Below, piece after piece: positions 26,551-35,142 of a stretch of 64,000 nucleotides of DNA. This DNA comes from JADJGC01 sp964617645. Its GTDB lineage: Bacteria > Zixibacteria > MSB-5A5 > CAIYYT01. The stretch spans positions 372,001 through 436,000 of the forward strand of contig CAZTYE010000002.1 in the NCBI GenBank assembly GCA_964617645.1, given 5' to 3'. The stretch's first letter is position 1, and every line of letters starts with the position of its first letter. Below the pieces are notes generated by a model. That model was not told where the DNA came from, did no database searches, and saw nothing but the letters and a program-made list of their open reading frames with translations. The translations under genes and the position numbers were made by a program.

Positions 26551-26564
26551 GTGAATTTTTTCAC
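26551..26564. promoter_or_regulatory. Candidate operator, inverted repeat
   Basis: GTGAA-TTTT-TTCAC inverted repeat 43 bases upstream of the aldehyde dehydrogenase start and about 20 bases downstream of its predicted transcription start. The position suits a repressor site. Only the symmetry is seen; the binding protein is unknown. Confidence 0.4.
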
Positions 26565-26590
26565 TTCACCCGACCCGTAGAATGTTGAAA

Positions 26591-26618
26591 AATAAAGCGA
26601 TAATGACCTAAACGTCAA
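26591..26618 (-). promoter_or_regulatory. Predicted promoter of the aldehyde dehydrogenase gene
   Basis: On the minus strand TTGACG (26613-26618), a 16-base spacer and TTTATT (26591-26596): five and four matches to the sigma-70 consensus. Expected start of transcription is near 26584, about 75 bases before the GTG. Confidence 0.5.
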
Positions 26619-26888
26619 CCGGTTTTGTTATGAATGTGCACTTTTCGGAGCCTCAGGGTCGAAAAATCGGCGGGTGCAAGCAATCACGATCTGCAGGTAG
26701 CGAACCACCAGGGCATTCTGGTAGTTATCTTCACCTGAGACATCTGGGTACCAATGACTTCTTGATCTCGGTTGCCATCTCGATAAGTCACTAAGAGAGA
26801 ACGAATTATGAAGTCGTTCCTTCGGATAGTGAGGAGCACTAACTTGAATTCAGGCGGTGCCTTCACCGAACGGTGAGTCAAGCCGTTT
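26619..26888. other. Gap with no supportable gene
   Basis: Between the dehydrogenase promoter and the end of the unknown lipoprotein gene at 26889. A 107-codon open frame crosses it but shows no coding-like composition, ribosome site or family resemblance. No terminator hairpin was recognised. Confidence 0.4.
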
Positions 26889-27425
26889 TCATTCAAACCC
26901 GACGGCCAGTGGTTTGAGCAAGCGGCGGTCGAGGTCCCGCGGGAAACCGATCGGAAATCTCGCGTAGCGTGACAGCTCACGAATCTTCCCGGAATCGGCG
27001 CGTTCATGTCCTGATTTCGATTGCGCGCTGGCCGAAACCGATCCCACGAGAATCCAAACCGGCGCCGAGACCAGCAGGATGAATCCGTGCGAGATGGTGG
27101 AGGCGGTGCCGAGGATTGTCCAGGTCATCGGCATTCCATAATTGGAATCAAACCATTGCAGGTGCAACTTACTGACCTCGCTCACCGCCATCGACTGCAA
27201 TCCATCTGCTGTTAGCACGTGAATCGAATCAGCGTTGACTGCGATGAGTTCGCCTTCCAGCTCCATGGCGTCGCCGCTGTCCGGTGTCCACACTTGCGTC
27301 CAAGCACCGAAGGCCGTTCGTTCAGAATTTTCGAGATTTTTTCGCCAACCGCTCGGTGCGATCGTCGCGGTGCAGGATGCCAGCACAACCGCCAGCACGA
27401 GACTAATGAGTGCTTGTGCGCGCAT
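26889..27425 (-). CDS. Small lipoprotein of unknown function
   Basis: 178 residues. Signal sequence with lipobox 'LASC' around residue 18, so probably membrane-anchored outside the cytoplasm. A region about 50-95 ('GELIAVNADSIHVLT', 'SEVSKLHLQ') looks like a small beta-rich domain. A hydrophobic segment follows (about 104-133). The C-terminal 40 residues are basic. The ATG overlaps the upstream 515-residue lipoprotein gene by 23 bases, so they are coupled. No family recognised. Confidence 0.72.
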   Translation of the reverse strand: MRAQALISLVLAVVLASCTATIAPSGWRKNLENSERTAFGAWTQVWTPDSGDAMELEGELIAVNADSIHVLTADGLQSMAVSEVSKLHLQWFDSNYGMPMTWTILGTASTISHGFILLVSAPVWILVGSVSASAQSKSGHERADSGKIRELSRYARFPIGFPRDLDRRLLKPLAVGFE

Positions 27426-28950
27426 AGCGACTGCTCCAGAAATATCTTTCTAAATCGGCTTCGACTCGTTTGTAGCGCGGCGCCATCAGCCGCAGCGCAA
27501 CTTCCGGCTGGCGCAGCATGGCGATGGCCATCTGCTGATCGTCCTCTTGCAGCCAGTCTTCACGCATCCACTCAAGGTAATACCCGCGGCTCTCGAGAAA
27601 GTATTCGTAGCTTCCGGCCGGTTGGGGCAGTGCATAGATAAGTTCGACGGTGTCGCCGGGCAGCGTGACCAGAGTTTTGTTCGAGTCGCAGAGGCTCTGC
27701 AGATCGACCTCAGATTCAACGCCATTGCGCAAGACTTTCGACGGATTGATTCTCACCGGAGATACGCGGTTGCCCAACTCAACCAGCTCGACTTGGTCGA
27801 AGCGGTAGTAGCCTTTGGTGAAACGCAGCATCACCCGCTGAACCGGACGGTCAATGGCGCCCAAGCACACCAGATGCATGTCGGTTGCCAGCGGCCCCGT
27901 CTCACGCACGACGCCAACACTCAACCACCCGGTTGCCGAGTCCGGAATACATACTTCGATATTTCCCAGTCTCTCGCCGGACGATTCGAACCCCGCCAGC
28001 GAGCTTCGGCCCTGCCGCTGCAGTGCGGCGAAATAGTCTCCGACATTGTTCCCCATGTAGGCCAGCGTCTGGTAAAACAGAAAGGTGGAAAGCAACGTCT
28101 GCCGGCAAGCCATCGCCACGCCCAGGTTTCCGCTGCGGGGAGTTTCAAACTCGACGATGACCGAATCGCGCGCCCCCAGATCGATCGAGTCGGCCGAAGT
28201 GAACCACTCGCTGCCGTCGAATGAAGCGATCTTCGCGGCTGCGCCGGGATCGCTCCCGAATCGGGAGCAGCTCGAGTGGGCTTGGGTCGTCCAGAATTCG
28301 CCGGCCGCCGTCGCGAGAACGCGTTGACCTTGCGGTTTCGGCGCAGCCAGAAGATCAGCGTAGCGCACGACATGCGTCTCGTAGGCCTCGTTCGTCATCA
28401 CCAGCTTTGCTTCTTGACCATCGAAGCCGGCCCGGTGCAGCGCATCAATGTCTGCGCGTTCAAGAACCGGCGCGACACTCGAAGAGAACCCCTCCGCTTG
28501 CAGCAGCAGCGAATCGCCATCCTCGGTATAAAACGTCGGGCACGAACCAAAGCAGGCCTTGGGATCGGCGATGCACACGATCGTCACCGCCAGTGAAGCG
28601 ATGGTCACGAGCGAGAGCGCGGCAACGGCTCCGGACGGAACGCGTCTATTTGTCTCGAAAATCGCCACCGAGTCGATTCCGAGAACGTAGCTGCCGGAGT
28701 CCAGTAGTTCGCGATCAAAATCGAGGTGAACGCCATTCCCTTCAACTTGTGTTTCGCCTGCGACAACGCTCCAATTCTGGAGGATGAACACATCACCGGC
28801 CACCATATGAACCTTCAAATATGTCGATCTGCCGTCCAGATGTCGGGCATCGTTACGCAGCGTTAACGTGCGTTCGTAATTACTGAAGCAGCCGTAGGCA
28901 AAAGCAAGCAGTGCAAGCAGCGGCAGTCCGCGAACGAAAGTAGAGAGCAT
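27403..28950 (-). CDS. Large lipoprotein of unknown function
   Basis: 515 residues. Lipobox 'FAYGC' around residue 21 after a hydrophobic N-terminus. A second hydrophobic stretch (about 106-128) is followed at once by 'ACFGSCPTFY' and 'EGFSSSVAPVLE', and then 'MTNEAYETHVVRYADLL'. These motifs look strongly conserved, but I cannot name the family. The C-terminal half has alternating hydrophobic strands and ends with a charged helical part. It is divergent to gcvT across a 265-base intergenic region. Likely envelope-associated; the cluster of Cys residues near the TM segment could form a disulfide or bind a metal. Confidence 0.75.
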   Translation of the reverse strand: MLSTFVRGLPLLALLAFAYGCFSNYERTLTLRNDARHLDGRSTYLKVHMVAGDVFILQNWSVVAGETQVEGNGVHLDFDRELLDSGSYVLGIDSVAIFETNRRVPSGAVAALSLVTIASLAVTIVCIADPKACFGSCPTFYTEDGDSLLLQAEGFSSSVAPVLERADIDALHRAGFDGQEAKLVMTNEAYETHVVRYADLLAAPKPQGQRVLATAAGEFWTTQAHSSCSRFGSDPGAAAKIASFDGSEWFTSADSIDLGARDSVIVEFETPRSGNLGVAMACRQTLLSTFLFYQTLAYMGNNVGDYFAALQRQGRSSLAGFESSGERLGNIEVCIPDSATGWLSVGVVRETGPLATDMHLVCLGAIDRPVQRVMLRFTKGYYRFDQVELVELGNRVSPVRINPSKVLRNGVESEVDLQSLCDSNKTLVTLPGDTVELIYALPQPAGSYEYFLESRGYYLEWMREDWLQEDDQQMAIAMLRQPEVALRLMAPRYKRVEADLERYFWSSRYARTSTH

Positions 28951-29148
28951 TCGGCGCCTCCGGGAATCAACGACCTCGAAATCACCGGGAGATGTCGGGT
29001 TAACTACTCTAATCTATACATAATCATCAACAATGCAAACTAAATTCAGCGTCGCCACCGCGAAAGGAGCATGTAGGGTCGCCGGCGTCCGCAGCTAGCC
29101 ACTGGTTGCGGCATGCGATCTTGACGGTGCCCAAGCGGCAAAAACCGA

Positions 29149-29177
29149 TTGACCTTAATCACCCGCGTTGATACCAT
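29149..29177 (+). promoter_or_regulatory. Predicted gcvT promoter with overlapping inverted repeat
   Basis: TTGACC (29149-29154), a 17-base spacer and TACCAT (29172-29177). The predicted start of transcription is near 29184, about 32 bases before the gcvT ATG. An inverted repeat ACCAT-N7-ATGGT (29173-29189) covers the -10 and start site and could be an operator. Confidence 0.55.
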
Positions 29178-29215
29178 GAAAGAAATGGTTATTACTTTCG
29201 CAATCGAGATTCATC

Positions 29216-30313
29216 ATGAGTAACGTCAAATACACTCCGTTCCGGAAATGTCACGAAGCTGTCGGCGCCAAGATCGTCGAATTCGCCGGCTATTGGATGC
29301 CGATTCAATACCATTCGATCAACAACGAACATCTCAGGGTTCGCCAAAGCGTTGGCATTTTCGATCTCTCCCACATGGGCGAGTTCTTCGTTCGCGGCGC
29401 CGGCGCTCTGGACTTTATCCAGAGGGTGACAACCAACGATGCCGCCGCGCTGAAGATGCACCAAGTGCAATACTCCGCCCTTTGTTATCCGCATGGTGGT
29501 ATCGTCGATGACCTGTTGGTCTATCGGCTGCCCGATGAGTACATGCTGGTCGTCAATGCCGCTAACATCGATAAAGACTTCAGTTGGCTGCTGAAGCACA
29601 AACCGGCGGGTGTCGAACTGGTTAATCGTTCCGACGAAATCGGGCTGCTGGCGATACAGGGTCCGAAAGCGGAAGCCGTCATCCGCAAACTCGCCCCATT
29701 CGATTACGACAAGCTCGGCTACTATGAATCGGCTCACGCCGTGTTCTGCGGCAAAGAAACTCTCTTCAGCCGCACTGGTTATACCGGCGAGGACGGCTTC
29801 GAAATCTACTGCGAACCGTCTATTGCCGAGGCGCTCTGGGACCAAACCATGGAAGCCGGAAAAGAATTCGGCATCGAACCGATCGGCCTCGGCGCGCGCG
29901 ACAGCCTGCGTCTGGAAATGCGTTATATGCTCTATGGCAACGACATCGATCAGACGACGAACCCAATCGAAGCCTCATTAGGCTGGATTTGCAAGCTTGA
30001 GAAAGGCGACTTCGTCGGCAAGGCTCCGATTCAGGCGATGAAGGACGGCAAGCCGCCGCGGCGGCTTCAGTCATTGGTATTGAAAGATAAAGCCATACCC
30101 CGTCACGGTTACGATATCTTCGTTGCCGATACCAAAGTTGGTGCGGTTACTTCCGGCTGCTTCAGTCCGTCGGTCGGACAGGGTATCGCACTCGGCTACA
30201 TTGACCGCGACTATGGCAAAGTCGGTGACACCGTCGAAATCGACGTTCGCGGCAAGCGCGTCGCCGCCGAAGTCATCAAAGGCGCATTTTACAGAAACGC
30301 TACCCACAAATAG
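29216..30313 (+). CDS. gcvT: Aminomethyltransferase (glycine cleavage T protein)
   Basis: 365 residues. It releases ammonia from the aminomethyl-lipoyl H protein and transfers the methylene group to tetrahydrofolate. N-terminal GcvT folate-binding domain with 'FDLSHMGEF' and 'YSALCYPHGGIVDDL' (Asp of this block is catalytic in the family), 'RTGYTGEDGFE' and 'GLGARDSLRLE'. The C-terminal barrel has 'GAVTSGCFSPSVGQGIALGY'. The other cleavage-system genes (gcvH, gcvP) are not in the window. A gap of 11 bases to comB suggests co-transcription, without an obvious metabolic link. Confidence 0.95.
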   Translation: MSNVKYTPFRKCHEAVGAKIVEFAGYWMPIQYHSINNEHLRVRQSVGIFDLSHMGEFFVRGAGALDFIQRVTTNDAAALKMHQVQYSALCYPHGGIVDDLLVYRLPDEYMLVVNAANIDKDFSWLLKHKPAGVELVNRSDEIGLLAIQGPKAEAVIRKLAPFDYDKLGYYESAHAVFCGKETLFSRTGYTGEDGFEIYCEPSIAEALWDQTMEAGKEFGIEPIGLGARDSLRLEMRYMLYGNDIDQTTNPIEASLGWICKLEKGDFVGKAPIQAMKDGKPPRRLQSLVLKDKAIPRHGYDIFVADTKVGAVTSGCFSPSVGQGIALGYIDRDYGKVGDTVEIDVRGKRVAAEVIKGAFYRNATHK

Positions 30314-30324
30314 GAGGGGGACAG

Positions 30325-31071
30325 GTGATCGTTAAGTTGTACTTTACACCCACGCCGGTTACCGAGGCGAAAATCCGCGGCCGGATTGCGGTGATGATTG
30401 ATGTGCTGCGCGCATCGACTTCGATCTGCACGGCGATTGCCTCCGGCTGCCGAGAAATCGTGCCGGTGGCGGCCAGCGGCGATGCCGCCGCGCTGCGCGC
30501 CACCATCGGGCGCGGCGTCGTGCTGCTCTGCGGCGAGCGCGACGGCCACAAGATCGAAGGTTTCGACCTCGGCAACTCGCCCTCGGAATACACCGAGGAT
30601 GTCGTGCGCGACAAGGCCCTGATTTTTTCCTCGACGAACGGTTCGCGCGCTCTGCTCAAATGCGCCGCCGCCGCGCAGGTGTTTGTCTGTGGATTTGTCA
30701 ATCTCTCGACTATTGCCGAGAAGATTCTTGCTGCACAAAAGGACGTCGCCATCGTCTGTGCCGGTAGACAGGGCAACTTCTCGTTGGAAGACACCTTTGC
30801 CGGTGGCGCCCTGATCGAGAAGCTCATTGCTTCCGGGAGCTTTCAGGCCGACAACGATGCGGCGCAATTGGCGCACATGGTGTATAAGAATCGCGACGAC
30901 GACATCGAAACGGTGATAAGCCGCACCGACCATGCACGCTACCTGCGCGAATTGGGTTATGCGGCCGACATCATCGCCGCCGCCGCGGTCGACACGATTC
31001 CGGTTGCGCCGGTCTTGCACGGCAGCAAGATAGTCGATCTCGAGAAACAGAAAGTCGAGGGAGTTGTTTGA
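30325..31071 (+). CDS. comB: 2-phosphosulfolactate phosphatase family protein
   Basis: 248 residues. GTG start with GGAGGGGG 4 bases upstream. Family motifs are visible: 'MIDVLRASTSI' near residue 25, 'CGERDGHKIEGFDLGNSP' around 70-87, 'SSTNGSRAL' around 101 and 'CAGRQGNFSLEDTFAGG' around 150. ComB hydrolyses 2-phosphosulfolactate to sulfolactate on the coenzyme M route in methanogens. Many bacteria carry homologues whose substrate is unknown, so the precise reaction here is open. The stop overlaps the next start. Confidence 0.88.
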   Translation: MIVKLYFTPTPVTEAKIRGRIAVMIDVLRASTSICTAIASGCREIVPVAASGDAAALRATIGRGVVLLCGERDGHKIEGFDLGNSPSEYTEDVVRDKALIFSSTNGSRALLKCAAAAQVFVCGFVNLSTIAEKILAAQKDVAIVCAGRQGNFSLEDTFAGGALIEKLIASGSFQADNDAAQLAHMVYKNRDDDIETVISRTDHARYLRELGYAADIIAAAAVDTIPVAPVLHGSKIVDLEKQKVEGVV

Positions 31072-32954
31072 AGTTTGTTCACGGATTGATTTTCGTCTTA
31101 CTATTCGACTTCCTACTCACCGCACAATCATTACCGGCTTCCTCCAAGGCGATCCACTTTACGTGCTCATTTTTGGAGCGCGTAGCAGGAAGCTCGTGGC
31201 AGACGGCCGACGAGCGTCGGTTTCTCGCGCCGATCGACTCTCATTTCTATTTCTCGATGGGAAATTTCAGCTACCGACTGCAGGCTGCCGTCGTACAAGA
31301 CACCGTCATCCAACTAAGCTCGCAGGTTAACTGTCTTGATGATCGTCCCCGCAATTTCTTCCAACAGAATATCGTCTTTCGCGGCGCATCGGTGTTTTTC
31401 GACTCGGCCCTCACGCGTGGGCAGTCGGTCTACCGCATCAAGCTCACCTTTGATTCGTTGTCGGCCTGGCGCAGCGATTGTGATCTCGCGTTTGGCGGCG
31501 ACAATTTTGCCTCCGATCCGTCGGGCGATTTTGATTTTTACTACGTCAAGCGCTCGCTCGGCGATTTCCGCTGGAATGAAATTCGCGACGCCTTCGAAAA
31601 CGACCTCAACGGCTTTATCGAACGCTATGCCGTGAGCGACCGCACCAAGACTAATTTTTACATTTGCCCCTGCCCGGTCACTGATGTCGGTTGGGATCCG
31701 CGCTGGAACAACGCCTACGACTACTCGCGCCAGAATGTGTTCGCACACTTTGAACACGGCGTCAACGACTTGCATCCCGAGGTCGTGTACATGACGCGCT
31801 TGATGCGGATTCACGGTTACGCGCCGGCGTTCCTTCTCGAAGGCCTGTGTTCAAGTTTGGATTACGCCGAGATCTTCATCCGCGACGCTCTCCGTAAGAA
31901 CAAGCTTCCCGATATTGCGTCACTCGGAGTCTCCCGCCAGTATCGTGCGGTGGCGCGCGACACGTCGCTCTACATCTCGGGCTCGTTCGTGAATTACCTG
32001 TTCAATACTTTCGGCCGGGGCAAGCTGCTCCAATGGTATCAAACGGCGACCGATCTGACCTTTGCCGAGAGCTTCACCGCTGTCTACGGCAAGCCGTTGG
32101 CCGAGGTGACGGCGGACTGGAAGAAGTACGTCCTCGCTACGCCTCCGAAACTCGGCGCGCTTTCGTATTTCGCGACGCGCGCGCAGACTTTCCTGAAGCT
32201 CCCCGAGCAGCTCATCTACGCCAATACGGGGTATGCAGAACTGAAAGACACGGCTTGGGCCCCGCGCCTGCTTACCAGCCTGCATTTCACTTTTGGCGAT
32301 TTCAAGAAAGCCGCGCAGTATGCGGGCGAGTTGGCGCGGCTCAACCCGCAAGATGCGGGAATGCGCCAAATGTACGCCAACATGCTCTTCGCCGCCGGCA
32401 ATCTCGACAGCGCCGCACTCCTGTACAGCGACGTAATCGAAAATGACACCGCCAGCTATCAATCGGCGGCGCGGCTGGCGCAAATTGACCAGATCCGCGG
32501 TCGCCATGAGCGGGCCATCGAGTTGCTTCGCCGGGCGCGCGAGAGTACCGGCAACCCCGGCTTCCAAGTCGATTACGATATCGCCATCGGCGACAGTTAT
32601 GCCGCTCTCGGACAGCGCGACACCTCATGGAGCTACTACCAGCGCGCGCTGGACATGGGCAAGCAGCTTGCCGCGGCGTACAACAACAATCCGCTGCACC
32701 ACCTCCGCACCGGCCGCGCCGCGCTGCGGTTGGGTTCACTGGAGGTCGCGCAGGAATATCTCAATACGGCGCTATTTCTCGAAGAGCGGATGTTCTATAT
32801 CGGCCAGATTTTGCTCGCTTCCGCTCAAGTCGCCGACTTGCGCAAGGACCGCAAGGAAGCCATCGCGCTCTACAAGGAACTCTTGACCTTGCCGACCGCG
32901 TACGCCGACCGACAACAGGCGCAAGCCTATCTAAAAAAGCCGTACCAGAACTAA
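31068..32954 (+). CDS. Secreted peptidase-MA-like protein (degenerate) with TPR repeats
   Basis: 628 residues. TTG start overlapping the comB stop, with a GAGGGAG ribosome site. Signal peptide (about 1-20). The middle (about 190-355) has the layout of a peptidase-MA-like gluzincin: 'FLLEGLCSSLDY' resembles the second zinc-ligand region and 'ISGSFVNYLF...YGKPLAEVTADWKKYV' its C-terminal end. However, the expected HExxH is absent (the position reads 'VVYMTRLMRIHG'), so it is probably non-catalytic. TPR-like helices fill about 395-620. Likely a periplasmic scaffold or assembly factor; partner unknown. Confidence 0.78.
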   Translation: MKFVHGLIFVLLFDFLLTAQSLPASSKAIHFTCSFLERVAGSSWQTADERRFLAPIDSHFYFSMGNFSYRLQAAVVQDTVIQLSSQVNCLDDRPRNFFQQNIVFRGASVFFDSALTRGQSVYRIKLTFDSLSAWRSDCDLAFGGDNFASDPSGDFDFYYVKRSLGDFRWNEIRDAFENDLNGFIERYAVSDRTKTNFYICPCPVTDVGWDPRWNNAYDYSRQNVFAHFEHGVNDLHPEVVYMTRLMRIHGYAPAFLLEGLCSSLDYAEIFIRDALRKNKLPDIASLGVSRQYRAVARDTSLYISGSFVNYLFNTFGRGKLLQWYQTATDLTFAESFTAVYGKPLAEVTADWKKYVLATPPKLGALSYFATRAQTFLKLPEQLIYANTGYAELKDTAWAPRLLTSLHFTFGDFKKAAQYAGELARLNPQDAGMRQMYANMLFAAGNLDSAALLYSDVIENDTASYQSAARLAQIDQIRGRHERAIELLRRARESTGNPGFQVDYDIAIGDSYAALGQRDTSWSYYQRALDMGKQLAAAYNNNPLHHLRTGRAALRLGSLEVAQEYLNTALFLEERMFYIGQILLASAQVADLRKDRKEAIALYKELLTLPTAYADRQQAQAYLKKPYQN

Positions 32955-33042
32955 TCAGCAGTTGCATCGTACAAGCTCTTGGCTTAATTGAGACGCGCTT
33001 CGCTGCGCCGGTCGACCCTTTAACCGAGAGAATGCCGACGAA

Positions 33043-35142
33043 ATGAACTTCATCAACCCGTTTTTGCTGCTCTTCGCCGCTGCGGCCTCGATTCCCCTGC
33101 TGCTGCACCTGTTCAACAAGCAGCGCGTCAAGATCGTCGAATTCTCCACCGTTCGCTATTTGCTATCGCTGCAGAAAACGCGAATGCGGCAGATTAAGCT
33201 GCGGCAGATTCTGCTGCTGATTCTGCGCACCCTCGCGCTGCTCGCGATTGCGTTTGCGTTCGCGCGTCCGGCTATCGAAGGCGGCTATCTGCCGGCTCTC
33301 GGCGGCAAAACCACCACGACAGCGGTCATGATGATCGATCTGTCCGGATCGACACAAACCGAAACGAACGCCGGCTCTTTCTTCGAACGCAGCATCGAGA
33401 AAGCGCAGAGTATCCTCGCGAATTTCACGGAGAAAGAGAAAGCGACTTTGCTTGGCTTTGCCGACGGCGTCATTTACGACTCCGGAGATCCGACGACCGA
33501 CTTCGCCCGCCTGCAGGAGTTGCTCAAATCGATGCGTCCGACCGCGGCAACCGCCGACCCGGCGGCGGCGTTCGCGCGGGCGCTGGAAATCCTGAAAGCC
33601 GCCACCGACCCGAATCTTGAGGTTTATTTGCTCAGCGATTTTCAGGGCGATGTCTGGCGTGATCTCGAATTTAACGGCTTCGAATCCGAGCGATTGAAAG
33701 TCAGCCTCTTCGTCACGTCTACGGCTTTGCCCGAGCGCGGCAATGCCGCCGTCGAGCAGGTCGTATTTCCCAATCAGATTATCACGGCCAACCGTGCTTT
33801 CGCCGTTCAGGGCGAGGTTCGCAACTACAACGATGACGAACCCTCCGAATTGCTCGTCGCCCTCGATATCAACGGCCGCCGCGTCGCTCAGACCGATCTG
33901 TCGATCCCGCCGCAAGGCGCAAGCCGCGTTGCGTTCGAACACACACCGGCCGAACCGGGCTACCTCTACGGCGAAATCGCCATCGACGATGATGACCTGC
34001 TCGCCGACAATCGGGGCTACTTTGCGATGCGCATTCCCTCGGGCAGCCGCATCGCCCTGCTTTCGGATAACGACCGCGAAGCCTTCTATATCAAGAGCGC
34101 GCTCGCGCCGGGAGAATCGCAAAATCTTGCCAAGCAGGTCGAAGTCATTGGCGCCTTGCAGGCCGCAACCGCAAACCTGCTCGAGTACGACGCCGTTATC
34201 GTCAATCTCACCGGCCGAGCGCCGCAGGCACTGGTGTCATCGCTGCGCAACTATCTCAACACCGGTGGCGCCGTGTTGTTGATGATGCGACCAGAACTTG
34301 ATATCGCCGACTTTTCCGAGAAACTTTCCGAGCCGTTCTTCGGTCTGCAGATTCTCGAAACGCCCCCGCTGGCTGCTACCGGCGGCAAGTATCTTCTCGA
34401 CAATCTGGATTTTGCCCATCCGCTGTTTTCGCCCTACAAGTCGATGCCCAAGGACAAACTGCCGCAGGCCGAGTTTGACGGTCATTTCAAGCTCCGGGAA
34501 TCGGCGCGCTCAACGATCGTGGCCCGCTTTTCGGACCACTCTCCGGCGGTTCTCGAGGCCGGGGTCGGCAAGGGCAAGGCGATGTTGTTCACGTTCAGCA
34601 TGAACGAGCAACTCTCGGACATCGTTTTTCGACCGCTCTCGGTGATCATGCTCAACCGCGCCGTCGAATATCTGGTTTCCGAGCCGCTCAATCAGCGCGA
34701 GCGCCTCTCCGCCGGATCGGAAATCACCCGCGAATTGGGGCCACAAACCGCGCGGGCCTTTGCGCTGGTTACGCCGCGCGGAGACACGACCCAAATCGAT
34801 GCCTCATTGCGCGCCGGGGCGGTCGTCTTCAATCTGGGCGCATTGCAGCAGACCGGAATCTATCGCCTCGTCGGCGACAACAATGTCATCGACATGTTCG
34901 CGGTCAATTTCCCGATTGCCGAGTCATCGCCAGGATTTACCGACTCCGAGACGGTCGGCAAGCGTATCATTGGGGCGCGCGTCGTCGTGCTACCCTACGA
35001 CAGTGATCCTGCCGGCGCGATTTCTTCGGCGCGCTTTGGCACTGAACTCTGGAAACTGTTTCTCCTGCTCGGATTCCTCTTCTTGCTCGCCGAGATGGCG
35101 GTTGCATATACCGCCCGGCAACCGGAGGTGAGCGCCGGTTGA
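33043..35142 (+). CDS. BatA/vWA-domain membrane protein
   Basis: 699 residues. N-terminal BatA-type membrane anchor with two TM helices (about 6-24 and 58-76) and the typical 'IPLLLHLFNKQ'. A von Willebrand A domain follows, with an intact MIDAS start 'DLSGSTQ' (about 99-105). A glutamine-amidotransferase-like region ('LSDNDREAFY', 'YDAVIVNLTG') comes next, then a last TM helix (about 676-694). Such proteins are linked to aerotolerance or envelope stress in FCB bacteria, but mechanism is unclear. Overlaps the next gene by 4 bases. Confidence 0.85.
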   Translation: MNFINPFLLLFAAAASIPLLLHLFNKQRVKIVEFSTVRYLLSLQKTRMRQIKLRQILLLILRTLALLAIAFAFARPAIEGGYLPALGGKTTTTAVMMIDLSGSTQTETNAGSFFERSIEKAQSILANFTEKEKATLLGFADGVIYDSGDPTTDFARLQELLKSMRPTAATADPAAAFARALEILKAATDPNLEVYLLSDFQGDVWRDLEFNGFESERLKVSLFVTSTALPERGNAAVEQVVFPNQIITANRAFAVQGEVRNYNDDEPSELLVALDINGRRVAQTDLSIPPQGASRVAFEHTPAEPGYLYGEIAIDDDDLLADNRGYFAMRIPSGSRIALLSDNDREAFYIKSALAPGESQNLAKQVEVIGALQAATANLLEYDAVIVNLTGRAPQALVSSLRNYLNTGGAVLLMMRPELDIADFSEKLSEPFFGLQILETPPLAATGGKYLLDNLDFAHPLFSPYKSMPKDKLPQAEFDGHFKLRESARSTIVARFSDHSPAVLEAGVGKGKAMLFTFSMNEQLSDIVFRPLSVIMLNRAVEYLVSEPLNQRERLSAGSEITRELGPQTARAFALVTPRGDTTQIDASLRAGAVVFNLGALQQTGIYRLVGDNNVIDMFAVNFPIAESSPGFTDSETVGKRIIGARVVVLPYDSDPAGAISSARFGTELWKLFLLLGFLFLLAEMAVAYTARQPEVSAG

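Noticed and set aside
26684..27007. 107-codon minus-strand gene after the small lipoprotein
   Set aside because: It overlaps the 3' end of the lipoprotein gene in another frame, has no ribosome site and the composition is not protein-like.
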